DNA of 64,000 nucleotides from Paenibacillus physcomitrellae (GCF_002240225.1 NZ_CP022584.1:2825501-2889500), one strand, 5' to 3'. Shown: positions 9,273-18,039, counted from the stretch's first letter. Numbers and translations: made by a program. Notes: generated from the letters alone by a model not told the origin.

Positions 9273-10700
9273 CTATATCAGACGAATAAAGGGTTTTTCC
9301 CTCGTATTCTCAATGATGTGCGGCGCGGTCATCCGCCCGCTTGGGGATTTGGTAACCTGCAAGAACTGGTAACTGCCATCCACCCACGTCCGGATGACTC
9401 CGTTGCAGGAACGTTCTAAATAAGAAGCGCTTTCAGAACCAATTTCGGTAAAATTGCAATGAGCGACCACTGTTATCCCTACGGATCGGCAGTACGACAT
9501 TTCCTGTGCAAAATTGGCTTTCACAAAATCTATACCCCGCTGGGAGATCATCGTATTCAAATCACAATAAACAAGCCAGCGTTTGTTCTGAAGCTTGTCC
9601 TCTCCTATAACCGATCTGATTCTGTCGTGGAGTCCTTCCCTGAAGTCCTGGTTATTCAGATCGGATAAAGCCACAACTGCCGCTTTGTGCTCCGAATCCA
9701 GAAACCGGTCGAAATGCTCCAGGAAATAAGCTTCTTTCTTATGCAGACTTTCCTTTAAGGAGACATTATAAATCGATAACGTTTGAGACAAGCTTTCGAT
9801 CGTCGACAGACCGGACATCATAATCAGCAGACCGTCCTCCCGTTTGATGCATTCGGACAACATCGCTGCTATCAGATATTTGTAGTTGGCTTTGCTGTTG
9901 GTATCGAGCATAAACACGGAGCCTTTAGGCAGTCCACCTTGGAGAAGCTCATCCAACTGAGGAATACCGGTGGTCAGATCGTTATTCTGTTCGTTCACGA
10001 TCATTACATCTTCAGCCATGGATAAGGCGGGAACAATATGAATGCCGCTGTCCAAAAACTTATAAATATGCTCGCCTTCCCTGATTGGGGTGCCGCGCAT
10101 CTTCAGCACTTCAACCGTCCGCTTGCGGTACCTGTCCATCAGCGGCTTGAGCGATAGACGGATGATGCCGTCACACAAATAATTTTCGAAGGAGATCCCG
10201 TCCTTCTCCCGCTCCCCGTATTCACGGATGAGCAGGGCGGTTAAAGACATTTTCCGGACAATGTTGCGGATTTGATAGATCTGGCTGCGGACATTGCCGT
10301 TGTGACCCAGCAGTCTGAACAAGCTGATGCTGTCCACTACTAGACGGCGGCACTCAATCTGGGCGACAATCTGTTCAAAGATCCCGCCTGTGCGCTGCAT
10401 TTCCTCCAGAAAAATCTCCGGATCCATGCATAAAACTCTAAGCTTGCCTTCTTGCTCCATCTTTTTCAGGTTCCATCCAAATCCGGACATGTCGCTGTAT
10501 ATTTGCTCAGGAAGCTCTTCAAAGGTGACATAAACGCCGGGTTCATCGTATTTGCGAATGCCTTCGACCAGAAACTGCATGCCAAACGTGGTCTTCCCCG
10601 TACCGGGTTCACCTTCGAGAATGACCGAGGTTCCAACAGGCAAACCTCCGCATAAAATAGGATCCAAACCCGGGATGCCTGTCTGCATCTGAATTCTCAA
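9273..10700 (-). CDS. KaiC-like RecA-superfamily ATPase with degenerate second domain
   Basis: The protein has 475 residues and two tandem KaiC/RadA-like domains. The first (residues 1-235) has GIPGLDPILCGGLPVGTS, Walker A GEPGTGKTT, the KaiC-type acidic pair in TFEELPEQI, and Walker B-like RRLVVDS. The second (about 240-475) begins TTGIPQLDELLQGGLPKGS but has DTNSKANYK where a Walker A should be, so it probably cannot bind ATP normally. The start is TTG 10700, preceded by the strong site AGGGGGTGA. KaiC-like proteins outside cyanobacteria are generally regarded as signalling ATPases; no KaiA or KaiB is present. It heads the operon with the small wHTH-like and LuxR-type genes. The function is undescribed as far as I know. 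Confidence 0.85.
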   Translation of the reverse strand: MRIQMQTGIPGLDPILCGGLPVGTSVILEGEPGTGKTTFGMQFLVEGIRKYDEPGVYVTFEELPEQIYSDMSGFGWNLKKMEQEGKLRVLCMDPEIFLEEMQRTGGIFEQIVAQIECRRLVVDSISLFRLLGHNGNVRSQIYQIRNIVRKMSLTALLIREYGEREKDGISFENYLCDGIIRLSLKPLMDRYRKRTVEVLKMRGTPIREGEHIYKFLDSGIHIVPALSMAEDVMIVNEQNNDLTTGIPQLDELLQGGLPKGSVFMLDTNSKANYKYLIAAMLSECIKREDGLLIMMSGLSTIESLSQTLSIYNVSLKESLHKKEAYFLEHFDRFLDSEHKAAVVALSDLNNQDFREGLHDRIRSVIGEDKLQNKRWLVYCDLNTMISQRGIDFVKANFAQEMSYCRSVGITVVAHCNFTEIGSESASYLERSCNGVIRTWVDGSYQFLQVTKSPSGRMTAPHIIENTREKPFIRLI

Positions 10701-10919
10701 ATTAGGTCACCCCCTGCTTATGTAAGAAAAAGTGGTACTATTCCATGATTCGTTCCCTTTAAATATGATCTTGTTCCCGATTTTAAATAGGGTTCGGAGA
10801 GAAAAAAAGAAGCGTACATCGAGGTTATCATTATAGAGATTTCGATAGGTGAATATAGAAATGCTTATATTTTAAGTATAGTACTTTGTTCCTGAATTGG
10901 TAAAGCTCCTATGTACAAA
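10701..10919. other. leader/promoter region of the KaiC-like operon
   Basis: AT-rich DNA with the SD AGGGGGTGA close to the TTG start. On the minus strand a TATAAT (about 10829-10834) and a TATACT are visible, but neither has a clear -35 element, so the promoter is not assigned. Confidence 0.35.
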
Positions 10920-10958
10920 TACCCCCTTAACCTCCGGTCATTTTGGCCTTTGGGGGTA
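10920..10958 (-). terminator. possible terminator downstream of the MscS gene
   Basis: TACCCCC at 10920-10926 pairs with GGGGGTA at 10952-10958, and GG.CC pairs lie inside. The following minus-strand sequence is only moderately T-rich, so this is a weak call. Confidence 0.4.
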
Positions 10959-10981
10959 CTCCTGTTTCTGTATAAGAAATT

Positions 10982-12082
10982 CTAACCGCGAAGACTCTCC
11001 TGCTCACGGGAATAAGCGGTCTGCTCCTCAAGGAAGACACGCTGCACGGGATAAGCCAGCAGGATGCCTTCCTCCTCCAGCACCTCCAGCAGTTTAAAGT
11101 TGATCTCCTCACGAATATCCAGAAATTCGCTCCACACGGTGGTCTTCGTAAAGAAATACAAGAAAATGCCCAGACTCTGTTCCTTGAAATCCGTAAAATT
11201 AACCATAATCGTCACCGGATCAATATGCTCGTTATGCTGCAGCAGCTCTTTCATGCGGACGACCGCCCTGTTCAGCGCGTTCCTGTCCGAATCCAGCGCC
11301 ACATCCAGGGTAAAATTAATACGCCGTTTGCCCATTTTGCTCCAGTTCGTAATGGGTTGATCGACGAGCTTGGCATTCGGCACAATAACAACGGCCTGAG
11401 CAAACGTGCGGATCTGCGTACTGCGGAAGGTAATATCCTCCACAACGCCTTCGACGGACGGTGTCAGAATCCAATCACCTTTGGAGAAAGGCTTCTCCGT
11501 AATAATGACGATACCTCCAAAAATATTGCCCAGCGTGTCCTTGGCCGCCAAAGCAACTGCTAGACTGCCCAGACCCATGCCAGCGACAAGGCCATTTACG
11601 CTAAAGCCCCATTCGGAGCCAACCAGTCCGGCCGTAATCACGACCACAAGAAACCTCAGCACTTTGGACATAAAAGGAATCAGCATGCTGGAATCGTCCA
11701 GCTTGAGCCTTTTGCTGAGATCCACCAGCAGTACCGAAGATTGAGCTGAAAGCCTGTAAGTGCCCCATCCCAGCAAAATAATCATCGCACTGCGGAAAAT
11801 AGCATCCAGATGGAATGTTGTTTCCAGATGCGGGACAATATAAGTTCGAATTGCCAGATAAACGCCAAGCACAATAAAAAAGATCCGGAGCGGCTTCTCA
11901 AACGCCTCCAGCCAGGCGGACGTCCCGCCGGACGAACGGACTCTTTTCCTCCAGAAAGCAAACACCGACTTGGTAAACACCCGGCTGAACAGCCAGAAGA
12001 ACGCTAAAATGACTAAAGAAATGACTAAATCCAGCCACCTCAGCCTTTCTAGAAAGCCGGTTGCCCACTCCCAAATGGCCAT
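10982..12082 (-). CDS. MscS-family small-conductance mechanosensitive channel
   Basis: The protein has 366 residues from ATG 12082, which has GGAGGTG seven bases upstream; the open frame to 12124 is artefactual. Four to five hydrophobic helices occupy residues 1-180. The pore-lining TM3 is followed by GLGSLAVALAAKDTLGNIFGG, the glycine/alanine-packed helix and conserved MscS signature. A beta domain (GDWILTPSVEGVVEDITFRSTQIRT) and an alpha/beta vestibule complete the protein. It should open under membrane tension to release osmolytes on hypo-osmotic shock. It belongs to the YbiO/YnaI-like size class rather than the 286-residue MscS. It is divergent from the uridine kinase gene. Confidence 0.9.
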   Translation of the reverse strand: MAIWEWATGFLERLRWLDLVISLVILAFFWLFSRVFTKSVFAFWRKRVRSSGGTSAWLEAFEKPLRIFFIVLGVYLAIRTYIVPHLETTFHLDAIFRSAMIILLGWGTYRLSAQSSVLLVDLSKRLKLDDSSMLIPFMSKVLRFLVVVITAGLVGSEWGFSVNGLVAGMGLGSLAVALAAKDTLGNIFGGIVIITEKPFSKGDWILTPSVEGVVEDITFRSTQIRTFAQAVVIVPNAKLVDQPITNWSKMGKRRINFTLDVALDSDRNALNRAVVRMKELLQHNEHIDPVTIMVNFTDFKEQSLGIFLYFFTKTTVWSEFLDIREEINFKLLEVLEEEGILLAYPVQRVFLEEQTAYSREQESLRG

Positions 12083-12221
12083 ATCAGAACACCTCCAATT
12101 GAAAATGAGCTTATATTGTAACATATTGGCCTTTTCTGTTTCGCCTCTGTAAGGTGAAAATTATCGCTCGCTGTGCTACAATACTGGAATTGCAACATCT
12201 TAGGGAGGGTATTCGAGCGTT

Positions 12222-12857
12222 ATGCTTATTATTGGTATTGCCGGCGGCACCGGCTCAGGAAAAACTACGGTAGCCCGTTCCGTAATCGACCGTTTAGGAT
12301 CGGGTAAAGTGACTTTTATATCGCAAGACAATTATTACAAGGATCATTCGCATCTCAGTTTGTCGGAACGCGAACTGATCAATTATGACCATCCGTTTGC
12401 GTTCGACAACGAGCTGCTGATTGAACATCTGAAGCAGCTAAAGTCCGGACAAGCGGCGCAGGCTCCGGTTTATGACTTTACGGTTCACGGAAGATCCACG
12501 GACAAGTCCGTTGAATTGAAGCCTAATAATATCGTCATTATTGAAGGGCTGCATGTCTTGTCCGACGAGAAGCTGCGCGAGCTGCTGGACATTAAGGTGT
12601 TTGTGGATACCGATCCCGATGTGCGGATTCTGCGCCGGGTTCTGCGTGACATCGAGGAGCGCGGCCGGACGATCCAATCCATCCATAATCAGTATTTGAC
12701 GACGGTTAAACCGATGCACGAAGCCTTTATCGAACCGTCGAAGAAATATGCGGACCTGATCATCCCTGAAGGCGGCCATAACGAGGTGGGCATTCAGCTT
12801 CTGGCTATCCTGACCGAGAAATATCTTTCGGGCGACCGCACTTGGGGCGAAGCTTAA
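12222..12857 (+). CDS. udk: uridine kinase
   Basis: The protein has 211 residues, the normal length for the family. It phosphorylates uridine and cytidine to UMP and CMP with ATP or GTP in pyrimidine salvage. The N terminus is IGIAGGTGSGKTT (P-loop). QDNYYKDHSHLS, YDHPFAFD and VYDFTVHGRS are the substrate-binding segments, IVIIEGLHVL is the Walker-B-like strand, and RRVLRDIEERGR is the lid. GGAGGG lies about 12 bases before ATG 12222, rather far. The gene is monocistronic with its own terminator. Confidence 0.95.
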   Translation: MLIIGIAGGTGSGKTTVARSVIDRLGSGKVTFISQDNYYKDHSHLSLSERELINYDHPFAFDNELLIEHLKQLKSGQAAQAPVYDFTVHGRSTDKSVELKPNNIVIIEGLHVLSDEKLRELLDIKVFVDTDPDVRILRRVLRDIEERGRTIQSIHNQYLTTVKPMHEAFIEPSKKYADLIIPEGGHNEVGIQLLAILTEKYLSGDRTWGEA

Positions 12858-12892
12858 GTTTCGCACAAAAATCAAAAATGAGAGCATTCATA

Positions 12893-12932
12893 AGCCAAGC
12901 TGCCGGACAAACCGGTCAGCTTGGCTTTTTTT
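12893..12932 (+). terminator. intrinsic terminator of udk
   Basis: AGCCAAGCTG (12893-12902) pairs perfectly with CAGCTTGGCT (12917-12926), followed by TTTTTTT. Confidence 0.93.
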
Positions 12933-13039
12933 CATGCCATCTAAAGCAGCAGACGTTGTTTCCCTTCGTAACTAAGCTGCCACAAAACGCTTTGTTGCAA
13001 ATCGGGCTGAAGCGGATTTATAATAAAAAATATCCTAAA

Positions 13040-13057
13040 AGTAAACAGGTGTTCACT
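13040..13057 (+). promoter_or_regulatory. probable TetR-type operator overlapping the ribosome site
   Basis: AGTAAACAGGTGTTCACT is a near-perfect 18-bp inverted repeat (AGTAAACA / TGTTCACT, one mismatch) centred on GG. It ends two bases before the TetR-family start codon and contains the AGGTG ribosome site. Its size and symmetry fit a TetR-family autoregulatory operator. Confidence 0.65.
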
Positions 13058-13058
13058 A

Positions 13059-13703
13059 ATGCAAATCCAAAAAGAAGAAGTCCGGGATGCCATCCTGGAA
13101 GCCGCAGCCAACGAGTTTCACCAGTATGGCTATGCGGAAGCCTCTATGCGCCGGATTGCCAAAAGCGCAGGCATGACAACCGGCAATATCTACCGCTACT
13201 TCAGCGGGAAGGAAGAACTGTTTGATGCGATCGTAGGCCCGATCTACAGCCAGTACAGCAGCTATGCCGGCGAGTATCTGCAAACGGTCGACCTGCACGT
13301 CGGCAGCGAGGTGAGAACCACTGATGACTTCTGGCGCCGCGTAGAGGATGCTCTCGTCGGACTGCTCAAGGCTTCAGGTACCGGGCTGATGCTGCTGCTC
13401 TGCCGCAGCGAAGGCTCGAAATACGAAAGCATCAAGCAGGAGATCACATTGTTCTCGGAGACCCTGCTGCTTAAGCAGTTTGCGGCGGCTAAACCTGCCA
13501 GAAGCCTCAGCAACTATGAACAGCGCGAGGTGAAGATGATCAATGCCACCTTAATCGAAGGCATTGTGCTCATTATTCGCGATAACCCCGAGCCAAAGAC
13601 GCTGGGCCTTCTGGTGGATCGGCTGATAGCCGTTTATTGCAGCGGAATCGACCAACTGCTGGAGGAGTACAAAGAGAGAGAAGGAGAAAATCATCATGCG
13701 TAA
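13059..13703 (+). CDS. TetR/AcrR-family repressor
   Basis: The protein has 214 residues. The N-terminal 50 carry the TetR helix-turn-helix (AILEAAANEFHQYGYAEASM, then GMTTGNIYRYFSGKEELFDA), and the rest is an all-helical ligand-binding domain without recognised specificity. Its last codons overlap the start of the MMPL gene by eight bases, so the two are co-translated and it very likely represses this exporter. An 18-bp inverted repeat lies directly upstream of its start codon, pointing to autoregulation. Confidence 0.92.
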   Translation: MQIQKEEVRDAILEAAANEFHQYGYAEASMRRIAKSAGMTTGNIYRYFSGKEELFDAIVGPIYSQYSSYAGEYLQTVDLHVGSEVRTTDDFWRRVEDALVGLLKASGTGLMLLLCRSEGSKYESIKQEITLFSETLLLKQFAAAKPARSLSNYEQREVKMINATLIEGIVLIIRDNPEPKTLGLLVDRLIAVYCSGIDQLLEEYKEREGENHHA

Positions 13704-16700
13704 AATGATTCAATGGCGCTGGCCGCTTCTTGTCCTATGGCTGGCGCTCGCGGTTGTCTTGACCCTTATTTCACCTAATGTTAATGCCATTTTGCATGAA
13801 CGCGGGCAGGACCCGCTTTCCGCGGACAGTCCCTCTAAAGTAGCGGGCGAACTGCTCCAGAAGATGAACAAGACGGAAGGCCGCAGTGATCTGGTTATTT
13901 TCTACGACGAGAATAAGTTCTCTGCAGAGGATATGAGCCGTATCGAAGCCGGTGTTCAAGCCTTGAGAGATCAGAAGGAAGCACTCGGGATCACCGATTT
14001 GATCGATCCGTTCTCCTCGCCTGAGGCCAAATCTTCCCTGTTGTCGGAAGACAACACAACCTTGATGGTGTCCTTCACGCTGAACATCAACGGGCGAAGT
14101 GTAGATGACATCCAGGATCATCTGGATTCGGCTCTGAAAGATGTGAACGTGACTTATTATCTCAGCGGTGAGGATTTTATTCAGAACGATTATTTAAAAG
14201 CCTCCACCTCCGGAGTTGAGAAAAGCGCAGCATTGACCGTCATTTTCATTCTGGTCGTGCTGATTCTCATGTTCCGTTCCGTTGTCGTTCCCTTTGTCTC
14301 GCTGGCAGCCGTGGGGGTTTGTTACCTGGTCTCCATGGGGATTGCGGCGCAGGTCATTGATAAGCTCAACTTCCCGATAACCAGCGTCACGCAAATGCTG
14401 CTGGTACTCATTCTGTTCGGGATCGGCACGGATTATAATATCCTGCTCTTCAACCGGTTCCGCGAGGAGCTGGCGCATGGCAAGTCCACCGATGAAGCGA
14501 TCCTGATCTCCTACAAAACGGCTGGCAAAACGATCTTCTACAGCATTCTGACGATTTTCTTTGCGTTCGCCTGCCTCAGCTTCTCGAACTTCGGGATCTA
14601 CAAATCGGCCAATGTGGTTGCGATCGGCGCCGTGATCCTGGTGCTTGAAATCTTCACGCTGACGCCGTTTATCCTGAAGGTTCTCGGACCGAAGCTGTTC
14701 TGGCCTTCCAAGAACGTCAACGGCCACAAGGAAAACCGCCTGATGGGCGGGCTCGCGGCCTCTTCGGTCAAACGGCCTTTTATTACGGTAATCGCGATTA
14801 TCGTGCTGCTGGTGCCGGTTTTCCTGACCAGCGGGCAAAAGCTCTCCTTTGACCAGATTGCGGAGCTGGGCGACGATTATCCGTCGACCAAAGGTTTTGG
14901 TCTTGTTGCCGAGCATTTCACGCGCGGCCAGGCATTGCCAACCACCGTCGTTATTGAAGGCAAAGATAAACTGGATAACAACGACGCCTTTGGCGTTATC
15001 GACGGCCTGACAAACAGCATTAAACAGATTCCCGGCGTCAAATCGGTCTCCAGCGTGACCCAGCCGCAGGGAGAACCCATCGACGACTTCTATATCAGCA
15101 GCCAAACGGCTGAAGTGACCAAGGGCATCGACGCCTCCAAGGATGGCGTTAACCAGGTCAAGAACGGTCTTGACCAGATGCAGAGCGGCCTGACCGGCAC
15201 CGAGGATTTCTCTCAGGTGGAGCAGCTGGTCAGTGGTACAGCTCAGGTTAAAGACGGCTACGAGCAGATTACTTCTGCGCTGAACCAGGTATCCTCCGGG
15301 GTAGGCGACGGCGCTTCAGGTGCTGAACAGCTGCAGGCGGGCATTGCCAAGCTGCATGACGGCATGAAGCAGATTACCGGGCAGACCGGGCAGCTCTCCT
15401 CCGGCCTGAAGCAGCTGCAGCAGGGTTACACCTCCGCTCAGGGAGGCCTCGACAAGCTGGCGGCAGGCCTGCCTGATGTGCAAAGCGGCTTGACCTCGAT
15501 GAACGGCTTGATCGACAAGCTGGGCGCAAGCCATTCCGAGCTGCAAGAGGACACCGACTATACAACGCTAAAAGCAACCGGACAGCAGCTGTCTACCGCG
15601 CTGGCTTCGATCAGCAGCGGCATGACGACGCTGCAGCAGAACTACAAGCAGCTCAATTCATCCTTCGCCAGTGCGACCGGCGGTTTGAGCCAGCTTGACA
15701 CTGCACTGGACCGCATATCCAGCGGTCTCGGCGAGCTCGAGCAGGGCGCCGGCAAGCTGGCGGACGGTCTGAAGCAGGGCAGCTCCGGCAGCCAGGAAAT
15801 CGCCGCCAACATGACCAAGCTGAATAAAGCGCTCGGCGATATTCAGAATGGCCAAGAGCAGCTGAACGACGGACTTGGCAAGCTGTCCGGCGGACTGGAT
15901 CAGCTCAAGACCGGGCTGCAGAAGAGCAGCCAAGGTCTCGGCGACATCTCCGACGGACTGGGCAAAACGTCCGGCTTCCTGAATCAGATGGGCACGACCA
16001 AAACCTTCTTCATTCCAAGCGAAGCGCTTCAGGATGAATCATTCCAGAAGGCCGAAGACGCCTTCATGTCCGGCGACCGGACTATAACAAAGATGCTTGT
16101 CATTTTGAACGAAGATCCTTATTCACCGGCGGCGCTTAATATTATCGAGAAGATCAATGCAGCCGTAGACACCGGCCTTGCCGGAACCGTCCTGGACGGA
16201 GCCGCGCACGGAGCCACCGGACCAAGCTCGACCACTTACGATATGAACAAGGCACAGGTGTCTTCCTTTAACAGCACCGCGGTGATCGTCATCATCAGCG
16301 TGTTCCTGGTCCTGCTGCTGGTCATCCGGTCCTTCTGGCCGGCGGTGTATATCGTATTGTCGCTGGTCGCTTCCTATTATGTGGCGATGGGGGCTTCCAA
16401 GCTGGTAACGGAATATATTATCGGAGCGGACGGCGTTTCTTCCTTTGTTCCGTTCTTCTCCTTTATCATCATTGTGGCGGTCGGCGTCGACTACAGCATC
16501 TTCCTTATGATGCGGTACAAAGAATATGGCGTGCTTGACCACCGCGAAGCGATTGTCCGCTCGGCCCGCGGCGTCGGCGGCGTTATCATCTCTGCGATGA
16601 TTATTTTGGGCGGCACCTTCGCCACGCTGATTCCGTCCGGCCTCGTGCTGCTGATCGAGCTTGCCGCGGCGGTCATCGTCGGCCTTGTGGTCCTGACCTT

Positions 16701-16791
16701 CATCCTGCTGCCGATGTTTGTACCGGCCCTGATGGCCGTGCAAGGCTTCCTGCAGGATAAACAGGCCAAAAGCCGCGAAACACAGGAGTAA
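13696..16791 (+). CDS. MMPL-family RND-type membrane exporter
   Basis: The protein has 1031 residues with two transmembrane bundles: residues 8-25 plus about 175-365, and about 860-1015. Each bundle carries the RND/MMPL proton-relay signature, GIGTDYNILLFNRFREE and GVDYSIFLMMRYKE. Between them lies a large outside loop (about 460-780) made of YhgE/Pip-like repeats of the form xxLxxGLxxLxxG, predicted to form long helical hairpins. It resembles Bacillus YdgH/YdfJ and should export lipids, surfactants or hydrophobic drugs. AAGGAGA precedes ATG 13696, which overlaps the tetR stop. Regulation is probably through the TetR repressor. Confidence 0.92.
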   Translation: MRKMIQWRWPLLVLWLALAVVLTLISPNVNAILHERGQDPLSADSPSKVAGELLQKMNKTEGRSDLVIFYDENKFSAEDMSRIEAGVQALRDQKEALGITDLIDPFSSPEAKSSLLSEDNTTLMVSFTLNINGRSVDDIQDHLDSALKDVNVTYYLSGEDFIQNDYLKASTSGVEKSAALTVIFILVVLILMFRSVVVPFVSLAAVGVCYLVSMGIAAQVIDKLNFPITSVTQMLLVLILFGIGTDYNILLFNRFREELAHGKSTDEAILISYKTAGKTIFYSILTIFFAFACLSFSNFGIYKSANVVAIGAVILVLEIFTLTPFILKVLGPKLFWPSKNVNGHKENRLMGGLAASSVKRPFITVIAIIVLLVPVFLTSGQKLSFDQIAELGDDYPSTKGFGLVAEHFTRGQALPTTVVIEGKDKLDNNDAFGVIDGLTNSIKQIPGVKSVSSVTQPQGEPIDDFYISSQTAEVTKGIDASKDGVNQVKNGLDQMQSGLTGTEDFSQVEQLVSGTAQVKDGYEQITSALNQVSSGVGDGASGAEQLQAGIAKLHDGMKQITGQTGQLSSGLKQLQQGYTSAQGGLDKLAAGLPDVQSGLTSMNGLIDKLGASHSELQEDTDYTTLKATGQQLSTALASISSGMTTLQQNYKQLNSSFASATGGLSQLDTALDRISSGLGELEQGAGKLADGLKQGSSGSQEIAANMTKLNKALGDIQNGQEQLNDGLGKLSGGLDQLKTGLQKSSQGLGDISDGLGKTSGFLNQMGTTKTFFIPSEALQDESFQKAEDAFMSGDRTITKMLVILNEDPYSPAALNIIEKINAAVDTGLAGTVLDGAAHGATGPSSTTYDMNKAQVSSFNSTAVIVIISVFLVLLLVIRSFWPAVYIVLSLVASYYVAMGASKLVTEYIIGADGVSSFVPFFSFIIIVAVGVDYSIFLMMRYKEYGVLDHREAIVRSARGVGGVIISAMIILGGTFATLIPSGLVLLIELAAAVIVGLVVLTFILLPMFVPALMAVQGFLQDKQAKSRETQE

Positions 16792-16896
16792 GGCAAAGTT
16801 AAGTTAAGTTAAGTTTATGGATCCCATCCAATAATTGTTGCTGTATAGAGGCAGCCAGAGTCTTCTAAAATAAACCTCTGACTCCCTACCAAAAAG

Positions 16897-16931
16897 CCGT
16901 CTGTCAGGAACATCCGGCAGACGGTTTTTTT
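16897..16931 (+). terminator. intrinsic terminator of the tetR-MMPL operon
   Basis: CCGTCTG (16897-16903) pairs with CAGACGG (16918-16924), followed by TTTTTTT. A short GTTAA direct repeat lies just after the MMPL stop at about 16796-16816. Confidence 0.88.
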
Positions 16932-17174
16932 GACTTCTTGCCCCGAATTTCTAAATAGCACATATCCAAAAGAACCATTTTAACGGCGGATTCCAGATTT
17001 GAAGCAGCGGCGAAGCAAAGAAGAAACGGGCCGAAGAAGAGGGGACTATAGCGCTATTTTCCATAATGAAGAGGGCGGAGTCAAAGATTAGCTAGATGAT
17101 AGGACAGGAACTATACCGTGCTTCCTTTCCTAGAAACGGTTCCGGCTAACTCCTTCTATTTTCCTAATTTTCTA
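16932..17174. other. intergenic region, nothing recognised
   Basis: I see no gene, RNA or repeat here. It lies between the MMPL terminator and the promoter of the riboswitch transcript. Confidence 0.4.
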
Positions 17175-17203
17175 TTGACTAAGCCTCTATTCAGTTCTAA
17201 TAT
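17175..17203 (+). promoter_or_regulatory. sigma-A-type promoter for the riboswitch transcript
   Basis: TTGACT (17175-17180), a 17-base spacer and TAATAT (17198-17203). Transcription should begin near 17210, just before the c-di-GMP aptamer. Confidence 0.8.
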
Positions 17204-17242
17204 AAGGATAGATATGAGTTTCATGGATGGATTTACCTAATA

Positions 17243-17326
17243 AAATGATAAAGGCAAACCTATTGAAAGATAGGGACGCAAAACTACAGGGGCTAAAGCA
17301 ATTGCTAAGCCAGCCAGTTACCGACA
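17243..17326 (+). ncRNA. c-di-GMP-I (GEMM-I) riboswitch aptamer
   Basis: The segment reads AAAGGCAAACC, a hairpin closed by a GAAA tetraloop (CTATT-GAAA-GATAG), GGGACGCAAA, then AGGGGCTAA...TTAGC..CC and GTTACC. This is the order and spacing of the GEMM-I consensus: P2 with tetraloop, GGGACGCAAA junction, P3 with its receptor, closing GUUACC. A promoter lies upstream and a terminator hairpin downstream, so it should switch transcription in response to c-di-GMP. No gene is recognisable behind it. Confidence 0.9.
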
Positions 17327-17354
17327 TAAGACGCAACGTTAAACCGTTGATTTT

Positions 17355-17390
17355 AACCCTTCTTATTTCGGTAAGTAGGGTTTTTCGCTT
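17355..17390 (+). terminator. riboswitch expression-platform terminator
   Basis: AACCCTTCTTAT (17355-17366), loop TTCG and GTAAGTAGGGTT (17371-17382) form a stem with one mismatch and one G-U pair, followed by TTTTCGCTTTTT. It starts about 30 bases after the aptamer. Confidence 0.82.
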
Positions 17391-17934
17391 TTTATAAACC
17401 TTACCTCCTGTCCGCCACGAGTCTGTGTATCTAAAGCAGGTGAATACGGATGTGGAGTTAATCATTTTACGGGGCCTCCATGACTGGATGGCTTGCCTGA
17501 ATGTCTTTCATTCGGTTGGCGTTCCAGCATGAATTCAATCTGCAGCAAGGAAGCAGGCGTAAACTACAAAGGCGACGAACGGTTACTTGTCCGCTTATCC
17601 AGGCAAGTATTCTATAGAAGCCGCCAGCATGTAAGTGTACAACAACACTAGCAAGCCAGCAGAAAGAAAGTACACCGTTAACTTACGCTCTTCGATAAAT
17701 AGTTCAACAATTAGGTTGAACGCGAAGCATCTAGTACCAAAGTAGCAAGTATAAGTCTGTCACACAGCAATTCTAGCAAGTATTCTGAAGCAAGACTTTA
17801 GCAGTACTCTAGCAAGACTAGCAATATCTTACTTAGAAAGACGGAAGACCTTAGCAAGACCTTCTATAAGTGTTACCTTGATATCATAACTAGACTATAC
17901 TCAGCTTTGTCATTAGTAAGTCCCACAAGTAAGG
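17391..17934 (+). other. non-coding 540-bp tract behind the riboswitch, with TAGCAAG repeats
   Basis: No protein family is recognised and no frame has a good ribosome site. A 37-codon frame from GTG 17424 to TGA near 17531 has no SD. From about 17645 the DNA is built of loose repeats containing TAGCAAG (17649, 17743, 17774, 17810, 17852); part of it (17772-17831) falls into 12-bp steps like TCTAGCAAGACT. It could be a long non-coding RNA, a decayed gene or repeat spread. Confidence 0.5.
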
Positions 17935-17972
17935 AAAGGCACCGCTCTAAAGAGTGGTGCCTTTCGCATTTT
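17935..17972 (+). terminator. terminator closing the riboswitch transcript
   Basis: AAAGGCACCGCTC (17935-17947) pairs with GAGTGGTGCCTTT (17952-17964), one G-U pair; a CGCATTTT tail follows. It separates the riboswitch transcript from the DUF1304 gene. Confidence 0.75.
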
Positions 17973-18039
17973 AGGCCTTCTTTTCTGTCTATTCATCCCT
18001 CCTAAAAACTGGTAGTCTATAGACGAGGAGGTGATAGTT

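Noticed and set aside
6827..10700. A true Kai circadian clock
   Set aside because: There is no kaiA or kaiB, and the second ATPase domain lacks the Walker motif and the usual KaiC phosphorylation region.
14194..15105. 303-codon frame antisense to the MMPL gene
   Set aside because: Shadow frame of the MMPL gene; no signals of its own.
17187..17465. 92-codon minus-strand frame over the riboswitch
   Set aside because: It overlaps the aptamer and terminator and has no ribosome site; base conservation there is explained by RNA structure.
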